The notes: generated from the sequence alone by a model not told the origin. A DNA stretch of 64,000 nt from Gimibacter soli (GCF_028463845.1 NZ_CP116805.1:3527785-3591784), one strand, 5' to 3'; positions 42,442-51,709 are shown, numbered from the stretch's first letter. Program-made: numbers and translations.

Positions 42442-43227
42442 ATGAAGCAATGGCTCCGTAACGCATTGATCCTGTTCGGGCTGACCCTTTGGTCGGCACA
42501 GGCCGGGGCACGGGATCTGAAAGTTGCCGTGCCGATCCTTTCCGGCCATTTCGATTCGGAAGGCCAAGGCCGCAGCCGCGCCGCCATTGACGCCATTTTC
42601 AAGGAATGCGGCATGACGGCCGACTATGTGCTGCATCGCTGGGGCCAGCACTGGGTCGCCTATGACGACGACGAAAGCTTCGATGCTGTCGCCATTGTCT
42701 GGGACAATGTTGAACTTGACGGCCACCGCACCGAAGCCTTCATCCATCAGGCAAACGGCGTGGCCTTCCGCGCCGACCGGCACCTGAAAATCGACACGGT
42801 CGAGGACCTGGCAGGCCTGAAAGTCCTTGGCTTTGGGGGGGCAACCCGCCTGTTCCCCTCGCTCGCCCGGGTGATGCCGACGATGCAAAGCTATTGGGAA
42901 GCGCCGTCGGGCTTTGCCACCACGCAGGCGCTCGTCAACGGGGACGTTGATGTGTTCCTCACCGACGGGCTCATTTTCGCCATCGATTATATGGACCGCA
43001 CCCGTTTCACCGGTGCGCGCTACGGCGACACCCATTGGCCGGCCATGAGCTTTGTACGGCTTTTCCCCACCATCGGGGACCGCATGATGTTCCGCGATCA
43101 GGCGAAGGCCACGCGGTTCAACGGCTGCATCATCGCTGCCCGCGAAAAAGGCGCCATCGCCCTGGCGACTGCCCCCTTTGTGGCGCCTTACAAGGATATC
43201 GTCGGCGACCAGATTCCGGCCGACTGA
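42442..43227 (+). CDS. Periplasmic solute-binding protein (PBP2-like)
   Basis: The 261-residue protein begins with a signal peptide (LILFGLTLWSAQAGA) and continues RDLKVAVPILSG, then VEDLAGLKVLGFGGATRLFP and ATTQALVNGDVDVFLTDGLI, as in bacterial extracellular solute-binding proteins of family 3. No permease is nearby. It could feed a transporter encoded elsewhere or, because a hybrid kinase is its divergent neighbour, present a ligand to that sensor (inference). Its stop codon touches the stop of the next gene on the opposite strand. Confidence 0.78.
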   Translation: MKQWLRNALILFGLTLWSAQAGARDLKVAVPILSGHFDSEGQGRSRAAIDAIFKECGMTADYVLHRWGQHWVAYDDDESFDAVAIVWDNVELDGHRTEAFIHQANGVAFRADRHLKIDTVEDLAGLKVLGFGGATRLFPSLARVMPTMQSYWEAPSGFATTQALVNGDVDVFLTDGLIFAIDYMDRTRFTGARYGDTHWPAMSFVRLFPTIGDRMMFRDQAKATRFNGCIIAAREKGAIALATAPFVAPYKDIVGDQIPAD

Positions 43228-44406
43228 TTATTTCAGCAGCTCGCCCGCAATGATCGTCTGGCGCACCTGATTGGTGCCCGCGCCGATCTCCAGTATCTTG
43301 CCGCTCCTATAGAGCCGGTTCACTTCCGTCTCGCGCATGAAGCCCATGCCGCCATGCACCTGTACGGCACCGTCCAGAATGCGCATCACGGCCCGGCCGG
43401 TGTAAAGCGCGTTCATGGCGGTGCGCAGATGCACCTGCCCCCGGCCGCCGCCACCGGTTTCAAGATCGTTGATTTCCTTCATCACCTGATAACTGACGGC
43501 CCGGAAGGTCTCGAGGTCGGTATACATATCCGCGATGATACCCTGAATGAGCTGGAAGCCGGCGATAGGCTTGCCGAACTGCCGGCGCTCCTTCGCATAG
43601 TCGATGGTGAGGTCCAGCGCGCGGGCGGCGATGCCGACGGACGACGAACACAGGAACGAGCGCTCGATATTCAGCCCGCTCATCACCACCGCCACACCGC
43701 GGTTTTCGCCGCCAACCAGATTGGCCGCTGGCACTACGCAGTCCTCGAACACCAGTTCGCCCGTCGGGCTGCCGCGCCAGCCCATCTTGTCGAGCTTCTG
43801 GGCGACCGAAAAACCGGGTGTGTCCTTCTCCACAATGAAGGCGGAAATACCATGCGGCCCAGCAGATGGGTCGGTTTTGGCATAAACAAGCAGGATATCG
43901 GCGACCGGCCCGTTGGTGATGAACATCTTGCGGCCATTCAGCACATAGGTGTCACCCACCTTTTTGGCCGTTGTCGCCATCGAGCCAAGCGCGTCCGACC
44001 CGGCACCTGGTTCGGTCAGGCCAAGGGCCCCGATAGCGCCTTCCACGAAGCGCGGCAGATATTTCGCCTTCTGCTCCTCGCTCGCGTTCCGGACGATATT
44101 GTTGATGCACAGATTCTCGCTCGCCCCCCAGCTTGCCGAGAAACAATGGTTCCAGTAGCTCATGGCCTCGGCAATCAGCGCCGACGACACGAAATCGAGC
44201 CCGGCACCACCGAACTTTTCGGGGATGGTGAGGCCGAGGAGTCCCACATCCTTCAGCGCCTTGTAGGCGTCGTCGGGGAACCAGTCTTCATCATCCATCC
44301 GGGCCAATAAGGGATGCAGCTGATCCTGCGCATAGCGGAACGTGGTGTCGTAAAGCTGCTGGTGATCGTCTGTGAAGCCGAAGGCCTTGAGGCCGGTGCG
44401 CATCAT
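43228..44406 (-). CDS. Acyl-CoA dehydrogenase, isovaleryl-CoA type
   Basis: The 392-residue protein is a flavoprotein dehydrogenase. Seen are LGLTEPGAGSDALGSMATTA near 133, YVLNGRKMFITNGPVADI near 157, GLNIERSFLCSSSVG near 250 and the C-terminal LEIGAGTNQVRQTII. The catalytic Glu in the isovaleryl-CoA group lies in the (D/N)xER segment, as here. It would oxidise isovaleryl-CoA to 3-methylcrotonyl-CoA. The start has GGAGCTG about 10 bases upstream. It is the last gene of the operon starting at 51628. Confidence 0.85.
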   Translation of the reverse strand: MMRTGLKAFGFTDDHQQLYDTTFRYAQDQLHPLLARMDDEDWFPDDAYKALKDVGLLGLTIPEKFGGAGLDFVSSALIAEAMSYWNHCFSASWGASENLCINNIVRNASEEQKAKYLPRFVEGAIGALGLTEPGAGSDALGSMATTAKKVGDTYVLNGRKMFITNGPVADILLVYAKTDPSAGPHGISAFIVEKDTPGFSVAQKLDKMGWRGSPTGELVFEDCVVPAANLVGGENRGVAVVMSGLNIERSFLCSSSVGIAARALDLTIDYAKERRQFGKPIAGFQLIQGIIADMYTDLETFRAVSYQVMKEINDLETGGGGRGQVHLRTAMNALYTGRAVMRILDGAVQVHGGMGFMRETEVNRLYRSGKILEIGAGTNQVRQTIIAGELLK

Positions 44407-44410
44407 GATT

Positions 44411-45286
44411 TCAGCTCCATGCCATGGCCGAGAGCGCGGCGCGGGTTTCTTCGGGGCTCGTGATGCTGCGCCCCACCTTCCGCGCGACACCCGCCAGCGC
44501 CGCAATCATCTGGCCGTTCGAGGTCGCCTTGGTGCCATCGGGGAGATAGAAGCAATCCTCAAGCCCCGTGCGCAGGTTGCCGCCAAGTTCGGCCACGCGC
44601 TGGTGCACCGGCCATACATCCTGACGGCCAATGAGTGTTGCCTGCCACGGATAATCCCCGCCCTTGTATTTGACGAGAAGCGACAACAGGTCGGCGTCAC
44701 ACGGCATGCCGGAAGCCACCCCCATCACGAAATTATAGTCGGCGTGGCCGACCATCCCGTTTTCGCGGTAAAGCCCGACCGACCGCACGATGCCCACATC
44801 GAAACATTCGAACTCGGGCACGATATCGTTTGCCTTCATGGTGGCGAGCATTTCGGAAACCTTGTCGACCGGATTAAGAAAAACCATCGGCGGCCACGCC
44901 CAGCTGCCATCCCGCCGCGTTTTCAGATAGTTCAACGAGCCTGCGTTCAGGGCTGCCATCTCGGGCTTGCAATGCGCCAGATACTTCAGCACATCGCCCT
45001 GCTCGCGCCCTACCACGCCAGTGGTCATATTGATCACCACACCGGGGCAGGCGGCGCGGATCGCTTCGTTGATTTCATGCGCCAAGGCCCCGTCCCAGCT
45101 GGGGAGATGCCCTTTGCCCGGCGCCTGCTGCCGGTAATGGCAATGCATGATCGTCGCCCCCTCGTCGAAGGCGCGCTTCGCTTCCGCTGCCATCTGCTCG
45201 GGGGTTACCGGCACATGATGCTCCGTCGGGTCAGTCAGCACGCCGGTAAGGGCGCAGGTGAGGATCACCTTGTCGGCAGCGAGCAT
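44411..45286 (-). CDS. Beta-keto acid cleavage enzyme (BKACE, DUF849)
   Basis: The 291-residue TIM-barrel enzyme shows the zinc-binding HCHYR near residue 47 and further histidine in GHADYNFVMGV near 215. CALTGVLTDPTEHHVPVT at the start is also typical. BKACE enzymes condense a beta-keto acid with acetyl-CoA to give acetoacetate and a CoA thioester; the lysine-degradation Kce is one member. The ATG with GGAG 6 bases before begins 2 bases after the preceding gene stop. Its place between carboxylase alpha and isovaleryl-CoA dehydrogenase is where HMG-CoA lyase stands in normal leucine clusters. Confidence 0.88.
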   Translation of the reverse strand: MLAADKVILTCALTGVLTDPTEHHVPVTPEQMAAEAKRAFDEGATIMHCHYRQQAPGKGHLPSWDGALAHEINEAIRAACPGVVINMTTGVVGREQGDVLKYLAHCKPEMAALNAGSLNYLKTRRDGSWAWPPMVFLNPVDKVSEMLATMKANDIVPEFECFDVGIVRSVGLYRENGMVGHADYNFVMGVASGMPCDADLLSLLVKYKGGDYPWQATLIGRQDVWPVHQRVAELGGNLRTGLEDCFYLPDGTKATSNGQMIAALAGVARKVGRSITSPEETRAALSAMAWS

Positions 45287-45287
45287 G

Positions 45288-47204
45288 TCAGTCTCCTTCA
45301 GATTCAATGCGGGCGAGAAGGGCGCGGCCCTTCACCTGGGTGCCGGGCACGGCGATCAGTTCGGCAATCGTGCCGTCCCTATCGGCCTTCACGCTGTGTT
45401 CCATCTTCATGGCTTCGATGGTGCAAACGAGGTCACCCGCCTTCACCCGGTCGCCGGCCTTCACGGCCACCGCCACCACCTGCCCGTCCATCGGGGCGGT
45501 GAGGCGACCGTTGCCGGCTTTCGATGTTTTCTCGGGCGGCGCCAGCGTCACGTCGCGCGCGACCACATGGCCGGCCGGCGTGTCGATCCAGATCGTATCG
45601 CCCGAAATTGCTGCACCCCTCAGGCCGCCGATCTCGAAATCATGCTGCGCCTCGGTGCCCGTCACCACGATACGCCAACCGCCATTGGCGCGCATGGAAG
45701 CAAGCGTGAAGGGATAGCGTTTGCTATCCATCTCCATAGTGCGCCGTTCGGGCACATGATGCAGCGTCCGCCAGCCGGCGAGCGAGCGCATCGGCACAGC
45801 CTCAAGCGCAGCATAAAGTCGTAGCGCTGCAGCATACGCGGCCTCTGCCTCGCCACAAACTTCTGGTTTATAGGGGTTTTCATCCAGCGTGCCTGTATGG
45901 TGTGTGGCACCTGTAAATGTGTCACTTGCCAGAATATCCAGAAGGTATGCCTTGTTGGTGGTGACCCCGGCGATGACCGAGGCCCGCAACATGGCGGCAA
46001 GTTTGCGGATGGCGTCAGCGCGCGTGACCCCGTGCGCGATAACCTTGGCGAGCATCGGATCATAGAAGGGGCTGACGCTGGCGCCGCCTTCAAACCCACT
46101 ATCGACACGGCCGGAAAATGCTGCAAGATCGAACCGTTCAAGCTGGCCCGTCTGCGGCAGGAAACCGGCAGAGGGGTCTTCCGCATAAAGGCGCGCCTCA
46201 ATAGCGTGACCGGTGAAGGTGATGTCCTCTTGCGACAGCCCCAGCGCCTCGCCCGCTGCCACACGGAGCTGCAGTGCCACGAGGTCAAGCCCGGTGACCG
46301 CTTCCGTCACCGGATGCTCCACCTGCAGGCGGGTGTTCATCTCAAGGAAGAAGATATCGCCTTTGGACCCCACCAGAAATTCAACCGTGCCAGCACCCCG
46401 GTAGCCCACAGCCTTCGCGAGATCGACCGCTGCCGTATGGAGCCGCGCGCGCGTCTCGGTGCTGATCGTGCTGCAGGGGGCTTCCTCAACCACCTTCTGG
46501 TGCCGCCGCTGGGCCGAGCAGTCCCGCTCCCCCAGATGGACGACATTCCCGTGGGCGTCACCGAACACCTGCACTTCCACATGGCGAGCCGGCGCAATGA
46601 CACGCTCAAGAAGCACATCGACCGACCCGAAAGCAGCGCCAGCCTCCCGCCGGGCCGACGCAAGCGCCGCATCGAAGTCATCAAGGTGCGCGACCCGCCG
46701 CAAGCCCCTGCCGCCGCCCCCGGCAGTTGCCTTGATCATCAACGGGAAACTGATCCGCCCGGCTTCGGCCTTCAAACGCTCGTCCGAGCGGTCGTCGCCG
46801 TCATATCCCGGCACACAGGGCACACCGGCGGCGGCTGCAATCAACCGCGCCTCGCGCTTGTCGCCCATCTTTTCGATCACATCCGCCGTCGGCCCCACGA
46901 AGATGAGGCCCGCATCTTCCACCGCTTTGGCGAAGGCCGCGTTTTCAGACAGGAAGCCATAGCCCGGATGGATGGCGTCGGCGCCCGTGTCTACGGCGGC
47001 CTTCATGACCGCCTCGATATTCAGGTAGGATTGCGCTGCCGGTGCCGCACCGATGCAAACCGCGCGGTCCGCCACGCGGGCATGCAGCGCGCCCCGGTCT
47101 GCTTCCGAATATACAGCAACCGTTTCGATCCCCATGGCCCTGGCCGTGCGGATGATACGCACCGCGATCTCGCCCCGGTTGGCAATCATCAGGCGGCGGA
47201 TCAT
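45288..47204 (-). CDS. Biotin-dependent acyl-CoA carboxylase, alpha (biotin) subunit
   Basis: The 638-residue protein has biotin carboxylase motifs (ANRGEIAVRIIRTARAMG at the start, ATAGGGGRGL near 160, EMNTRLQVEHPVTE near 285) and a C-terminal biotinyl domain with the modified lysine in IEAMKMEHSV. With the beta subunit it carboxylates 3-methylcrotonyl-CoA (MccA/LiuD) or geranyl-CoA (AtuF); the specificity is not readable. Its ATG overlaps the stop of the hydratase (ATGA). Confidence 0.92.
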   Translation of the reverse strand: MIRRLMIANRGEIAVRIIRTARAMGIETVAVYSEADRGALHARVADRAVCIGAAPAAQSYLNIEAVMKAAVDTGADAIHPGYGFLSENAAFAKAVEDAGLIFVGPTADVIEKMGDKREARLIAAAAGVPCVPGYDGDDRSDERLKAEAGRISFPLMIKATAGGGGRGLRRVAHLDDFDAALASARREAGAAFGSVDVLLERVIAPARHVEVQVFGDAHGNVVHLGERDCSAQRRHQKVVEEAPCSTISTETRARLHTAAVDLAKAVGYRGAGTVEFLVGSKGDIFFLEMNTRLQVEHPVTEAVTGLDLVALQLRVAAGEALGLSQEDITFTGHAIEARLYAEDPSAGFLPQTGQLERFDLAAFSGRVDSGFEGGASVSPFYDPMLAKVIAHGVTRADAIRKLAAMLRASVIAGVTTNKAYLLDILASDTFTGATHHTGTLDENPYKPEVCGEAEAAYAAALRLYAALEAVPMRSLAGWRTLHHVPERRTMEMDSKRYPFTLASMRANGGWRIVVTGTEAQHDFEIGGLRGAAISGDTIWIDTPAGHVVARDVTLAPPEKTSKAGNGRLTAPMDGQVVAVAVKAGDRVKAGDLVCTIEAMKMEHSVKADRDGTIAELIAVPGTQVKGRALLARIESEGD

Positions 47205-47974
47205 GCGTCTTCCTCCGCCCAGCCTGGCTTACGTTTCTCGGCAAAGGCTTTCATGCCTTCTGCCCCCTCGGCGCTCATCGCTGCTTCGGTGAACAGAAGA
47301 GCAGCGCGGTCCAGCATCGCCGCATCCACCCTCACCGCCATCTGCGCGAGGAGCGCCTTGGTGACGAATGCTGCATCGGGCGCCGCACCGCGCAGCTGCA
47401 CGAGCACCGTGGCGAGCCGCGCTTCCACGGCCTCCGTGCCTGTTTCCACATGATGGACCAGCCCCAGCCGTTCGGCCTCGGCGCCGTCGATCATCTCGCC
47501 GGTCAGTGCCAGCCGCCGGGTTTGGGTATGGCCGATACGGGCCACCACGAAGGGCGCGATCTGGGCCGGGATCAGGCCGCGGGTAACCTCCGGCATGCCG
47601 AACTTGCAGCCTGCTTCGGCAATCGCCACATCGGCCGCACACAGAAGGCCGAAGCCCCCACCGAGCGCCGCGCCTTCAGCCACCACAACGAGCGGTTTCG
47701 GGAAGCGTTCGGCGGCCTCCACCATTTCCCCGAAGCGGCGATTGGTCTTGATGACACCATCCTTGCCACCCGCCCCCATGCTCTTCAGGTCAGCCCCTGC
47801 CGAGAGGAAACCGCCCCGCCCTCGGATCACCACGACCCGCACCGCGGCATCATCGGCGGCAGCCTTCAGGCCAGCCATCAGGCCGTCAACCATCTCGGCG
47901 GTCAGGGCGTTGCGGGCTTCGGGCCGGGCGAGCCAGAGGGTAAGGACACCGCGTTCAAGGCCTTGTTCGATCAT
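47201..47974 (-). CDS. Enoyl-CoA hydratase/isomerase (methylglutaconyl-CoA or isohexenylglutaconyl-CoA type)
   Basis: The 257-residue crotonase-fold protein contains ARPEARNALTAEMVDGL near 17, the oxyanion-hole segment GRGGFLSAGADLKSM near 57 and LVVVAEGAALGGGFGLLCAADVAIAE near 97. The order carboxylase alpha - hydratase - dehydrogenase suggests it adds water to the glutaconyl-CoA product of the carboxylase, as LiuC or AtuE does. The start is the ATG at 47974, one codon position after the preceding gene stop. Confidence 0.87.
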   Translation of the reverse strand: MIEQGLERGVLTLWLARPEARNALTAEMVDGLMAGLKAAADDAAVRVVVIRGRGGFLSAGADLKSMGAGGKDGVIKTNRRFGEMVEAAERFPKPLVVVAEGAALGGGFGLLCAADVAIAEAGCKFGMPEVTRGLIPAQIAPFVVARIGHTQTRRLALTGEMIDGAEAERLGLVHHVETGTEAVEARLATVLVQLRGAAPDAAFVTKALLAQMAVRVDAAMLDRAALLFTEAAMSAEGAEGMKAFAEKRKPGWAEEDA

Positions 47975-47978
47975 GGCG

Positions 47979-49136
47979 TCAAAGCCCCTTCGATTTGTCC
48001 ATGCCCATGATTTTGGAGAGGATGCGCAGCATGGTTTCGTCCGACCCGCCCCCGATGGAGGACAGGCGGCTGTCGCGGTAGCTGCGCGCAATCGGGTTAT
48101 CCCACATGAAGCCCATGCCGCCCCAATACTGGAGGCAGGCATCCGATACCTCGCGGGCCAGCCGCCCGGCTTTCAACTTGGCCATACTGGCAAGCCGGGT
48201 GACATCGACACCGTTGATATAGTCTTCCGTCGCCCGGTAGATGAGCGAACGGAGGGCTTCCACTTCGGTTGCAAGCTCGGCCAGACGGTACTGGACGACC
48301 TGATTGTCGAGCACCGTGCTGCCGAACATCTCGCGCTCGCGGGCATAATCGATGGTCAGCTGGATCGAGCGTTCCATGCCCTTGGGCCCCAGCATCGCGG
48401 CACAAAGCCGCTCTTCCTGGAACTGCATCATCTGCATGCGGAAGCCATCCCCTTCCCGGCCGATCAGGTACCGCGCTGGCACGCGCACCTCATCGAGGAA
48501 GATCTGGGCAGTATCGGACGAGCGCATGCCAAGCTTGTTGAGACGCGGTGAGAAGCTGACGCCCTTGGTTTTGGTTGGCACCACAATCAGCGACTTGTTC
48601 TTGTGCGCGGGCGCGTCACCGGTGTTGGCCAAGAGGCACAGGAAATCGGCCTGCGTGGAATTGGTGATCCACATCTTGGTGCCGTTGATCACATAATCGT
48701 CGCCGTCCCGAACAGCCTTCGTGCGGATGGCGGCCACATCCGACCCCGCATGGGGTTCGGACACCGCGATCGAGGCGACCATATCACCGGCGATGGCAGG
48801 GGCGAGGAATTCGGCGCGCAGCTCATCGGACCCGAAGCGGGCGAGAGCCGGCGTCGCCATATTCGTCTGCACGCTGATACCCATCGGCACCCCGCCGCAG
48901 CGGATACCGCCAAGTTCCTCAGCCAGCACCATCTCGTAAGAATAGTCGAGCCCGAGGCCGCCATATTCTTCGGGCTTCGAGATGCCCAGAAGGCCAAGGT
49001 TCCCCATCTTTTTGAACAGCTCGTGTGCGGGGAAGATGCCGGCTTCCTCCCAATCATCCACATAGGGGTTCACTTCCTCTTCCACGAAGCGGGCGACGGT
49101 GCGGCGAAGCTCGTTATGCTGGTCGGTGAAAAGCAC
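47979..49136 (-). CDS. Acyl-CoA dehydrogenase, citronellyl-CoA (AtuD)-like
   Basis: The 385-residue enzyme starts at GTG 49136 with AAAGGAG about 9 bases upstream. It reads NPYVDDWEEAGIFPAHELFK, KPEEYGGLGLDYSYEMV and MMQFQEERLCAA, with the catalytic Glu in FQEERL. It ends DSRLSSIGGGSDETMLRILS. These features are closer to AtuD, the citronellyl-CoA dehydrogenase of acyclic terpene breakdown, than to isovaleryl-CoA dehydrogenase, from my memory of that family. The operon has a second dehydrogenase of isovaleryl type at its end, so the two probably serve different chain lengths. Confidence 0.86.
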   Translation of the reverse strand: MLFTDQHNELRRTVARFVEEEVNPYVDDWEEAGIFPAHELFKKMGNLGLLGISKPEEYGGLGLDYSYEMVLAEELGGIRCGGVPMGISVQTNMATPALARFGSDELRAEFLAPAIAGDMVASIAVSEPHAGSDVAAIRTKAVRDGDDYVINGTKMWITNSTQADFLCLLANTGDAPAHKNKSLIVVPTKTKGVSFSPRLNKLGMRSSDTAQIFLDEVRVPARYLIGREGDGFRMQMMQFQEERLCAAMLGPKGMERSIQLTIDYAREREMFGSTVLDNQVVQYRLAELATEVEALRSLIYRATEDYINGVDVTRLASMAKLKAGRLAREVSDACLQYWGGMGFMWDNPIARSYRDSRLSSIGGGSDETMLRILSKIMGMDKSKGL

Positions 49137-49152
49137 GGGGGTCTCTCCTTTG

Positions 49153-50757
49153 TCAGAAACGGCCAACGCCGAACGTGTTGGGGCGGGTGACGCGAGTGTC
49201 CGCATCGCGGCAGATATCAAGGATGAAAGCGAGAACCCGGCGGGTATCGCGCGGGTCGATGATGCCGTCGTCCCAAAGCCGGGCGCTGCCATAAAGCGCG
49301 GTGGAGCGGGCATCCATCTGCTCGGCGGTTGCCTTCTCCATCGCCTCGACCATTTCGATCTGCGGTTCGATCCCTTCGCGCGCGGCTTTTTCAAGCGCGA
49401 CGATCTTGAGGACCATCCCGGCCTGCGCGCCGCCCATCACGGCGGTCTTCACATTGGGCCACGAGAAGACGAAGCGCGGGTCCACACCGCGCCCGCACAT
49501 GGCATAGTTGCCGGCGCCGTAACTGCCGCCGATATGGATCGAGATACGCGGCACGCGGGCGTTGGTCACCGCCTGAATGAGCTTCGAACCATGCTTGATC
49601 ACGCCGTCCGCTTCCGCCTGTTTGCCCACCATGAAGCCCGTCGTGTTGTGGAGGAACAGGAGCGGGATCCCGGCCTGATCGGCCAGCTGCACGAACTGCG
49701 CGGCCTTGGTTGCCCCCTTCGGCGTGATCGGGCCGTTGTTGCCGATGATGCCGATGGTCTGCCCTTCGATGGCGGCATGCCCGCACACGGTTTGCCCGTC
49801 ATAATCCGGTTTGAAATCGAGGAAATCGGAGCCATCCACCAGCCGCGCGATCACCTCGCGCACGTCATAGGGCGTTTTGGCCTCGGCAGGCACCACGCCG
49901 ATCAGCTCGTCCACCGGATATAGCGGCTCTATGAGACCCTCGCGTGCAGGGCCATTTTCCCACTGCAGTTTTGCCATTATTTCGCGAGCGTAACGAATAC
50001 CGTCAGCATCATTCTCGGCCAGATAATCCGCGCTGCCTGTCACCTCGGCATGCAGCTCGGCGCCGCCCAGTTCCTCGTCCGTCGCGATCTCGCCGGTTGC
50101 AGCCTTCAATAGTGGCGGGCCGGCAAGGAAGACTTTCGAGCCTCCCCGCACCATGATCACATAGTCGGATAGCCCCGGCTGGTACGCCCCGCCAGCTGTA
50201 GAGCTGCCATGCACCACCGTGATCTGCGGGATACCGGCAGCCGACAGCCGCGCCTGATTGGCAAAGGACCGCGCACCTTCCACAAACATGTCGGACACAT
50301 GGTTGAGGTTGGCGCCGCCGCCTTCCATCAGGCCGACGACAGGCAGCTTGTTCTCCAATGCGATATTCTGGAGCCGCAGGCTTTTCCAGAGACCCGAGGG
50401 GGCGACTGTGCCGCCCTTCACGGCCGAATTGGAGACAATCACAAGGCAGCGCTTGCCCGACACATAGCCGATCCCGGCGATGGAACCGCCAGCGCCCGAG
50501 CCGTCCTTGTCGTCATACATCAGGTATCCCGCAAGCGAGGCCAGCTCCAGGAACGGTGTCCCCGGATCAAGGAGCAGCGCGAGGCGTTCCTTGGGGAGTA
50601 GCTTGCCGCGCCTTTCAAAGAGGCCGCGTGCCTTTTCCTGTGCTGCGGCCTTCTTCGCCTCGATCCCCGCAATCACATCCAGTTCGGCCTGCATGGCAGC
50701 CGCATTCACCTTGAAGCTTTCAGAGGCCGGATCGATGGCGGAGACGATTGCGGGCAC
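49153..50757 (-). CDS. Acyl-CoA carboxylase, carboxyltransferase (beta) subunit
   Basis: The 534-residue protein has the two crotonase-like halves of biotin carboxyltransferases. Seen are ERLALLLDPGTPFLELAS near 57, VVHGSSTAGGAYQPGLSDYV near 170, RLWDDGIIDPRDTRRVLAF near 500 and YGAGNYAMCGRGVDPRFVFSWPN near 418. It pairs with the biotin subunit three genes downstream. The LiuB/AtuC-type residues cannot separate methylcrotonyl- from geranyl-CoA. The start codon is GTG; the preceding SDR stop is 4 bases before. Confidence 0.9.
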   Translation of the reverse strand: MPAIVSAIDPASESFKVNAAAMQAELDVIAGIEAKKAAAQEKARGLFERRGKLLPKERLALLLDPGTPFLELASLAGYLMYDDKDGSGAGGSIAGIGYVSGKRCLVIVSNSAVKGGTVAPSGLWKSLRLQNIALENKLPVVGLMEGGGANLNHVSDMFVEGARSFANQARLSAAGIPQITVVHGSSTAGGAYQPGLSDYVIMVRGGSKVFLAGPPLLKAATGEIATDEELGGAELHAEVTGSADYLAENDADGIRYAREIMAKLQWENGPAREGLIEPLYPVDELIGVVPAEAKTPYDVREVIARLVDGSDFLDFKPDYDGQTVCGHAAIEGQTIGIIGNNGPITPKGATKAAQFVQLADQAGIPLLFLHNTTGFMVGKQAEADGVIKHGSKLIQAVTNARVPRISIHIGGSYGAGNYAMCGRGVDPRFVFSWPNVKTAVMGGAQAGMVLKIVALEKAAREGIEPQIEMVEAMEKATAEQMDARSTALYGSARLWDDGIIDPRDTRRVLAFILDICRDADTRVTRPNTFGVGRF

Positions 50758-50761
50758 GATT

Positions 50762-51628
50762 TCAGCCTTTCAGCGCTTTGGGCGGAGTGTAACGGTGGAA
50801 GCCCTGATAGCTTTCGCTGTTCTTCGCGGGCTGCGGCGGCAACATGGGGCTGAAGAGACTGCCGCCCCCATCGACGCGCAAGCTGGCGCCGGAGACAAAC
50901 CCTGCTCCTTCGGAAAGCAGAAACACAATCGCGCTCGAAATCTCGGCTTCGGTGGCGATACGGCCAAGCGGCACGAAATTCTTCAGTTGCGGCAGGATCG
51001 CCGTCACCATCGGGTCGGTGTAGGTATCGAAGCCCGAGGAAGCCACCCAGCCGGGCGCCACGCTGTTCACCCGGATGCCGAAACGCCCCCATTCGACCGC
51101 TGCCGTTTTGGTGAGATTGTCGCACGCCGCACGCGCCGCCCCCGAATGGCCCATGGTCGGCATGCCGGTCCAAAAGTCGGCGGTGATGTTGACGATGGCG
51201 CCGCCCGTATCCTTCATCGACTGGGTGACAAGCTCGCGCGAGACATTGAAGGCACCCACCACATTGGTGCGCAGCACGGTCTCGAACCCGTTTGTTGATA
51301 TTTTCTCAAGGGGCGACGGGAACTGGCCGCCGGCATTGTTGACAAGCCCGGTAACCGCCCCACCCTTGAGGATGGCGTCGATCCCGTCCCGCACTGCGCC
51401 CTCGTCGCGGATATCGAAGGCGCGATAGCTGGCCTTGCCGCCATCCGCCGTGATCTCGGCAACCACCTTTTCAAGCTTCTCGACCTTGCGGCCAGTGATG
51501 ATCACGTCCGCGCCGAGCGCGGCCAGCTCGTGCGCGGTGCAGCGCCCGATGCCGCTGCCGCCGCCCGTGACGATCACGCGGCGCCCGGCAAACATGTCCG
51601 ACCGATAGATGGACCGATAGTCGCTCAT
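50762..51628 (-). CDS. Short-chain dehydrogenase/reductase (AtuG/AtuB-like)
   Basis: The 288-residue Rossmann enzyme has the NAD-binding GGGSGIGRCTAHELAALGA near 22, NNAGG near 97 and a C-terminal SLRVDGGGSL near 255. The expected SDR active-site tyrosine is replaced: the stretch reads GHSGAARAACDNL, where YxxxK is normal. This and the RSDMFAGRRVIVTGGGSG opening match my recollection of the SDR proteins in terpene gene clusters. First gene of the minus-strand operon; GGGAGGGG precedes its ATG. Confidence 0.82.
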   Translation of the reverse strand: MSDYRSIYRSDMFAGRRVIVTGGGSGIGRCTAHELAALGADVIITGRKVEKLEKVVAEITADGGKASYRAFDIRDEGAVRDGIDAILKGGAVTGLVNNAGGQFPSPLEKISTNGFETVLRTNVVGAFNVSRELVTQSMKDTGGAIVNITADFWTGMPTMGHSGAARAACDNLTKTAAVEWGRFGIRVNSVAPGWVASSGFDTYTDPMVTAILPQLKNFVPLGRIATEAEISSAIVFLLSEGAGFVSGASLRVDGGGSLFSPMLPPQPAKNSESYQGFHRYTPPKALKG

Positions 51629-51658
51629 GGTTCCCCTCCCGAAAGCTTTTCCATAAAA

Positions 51659-51678
51659 ACAAGCAAGCGCTTGGTTGT
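51659..51678. promoter_or_regulatory. TetR-type operator in the divergent promoter
   Basis: ACAAGCAAGCGCTTGGTTGT is a 20-base palindrome with a single mismatched pair and a perfect CAAGCGCTTG core at 51664-51673. It lies between the catabolic operon (start 51628) and the TetR gene (start 51710), where a dimeric repressor could silence both. Confidence 0.78.
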
Positions 51679-51709
51679 CAACTGCTGCGCGACAGGCTAG
51701 TCTGGCGGC

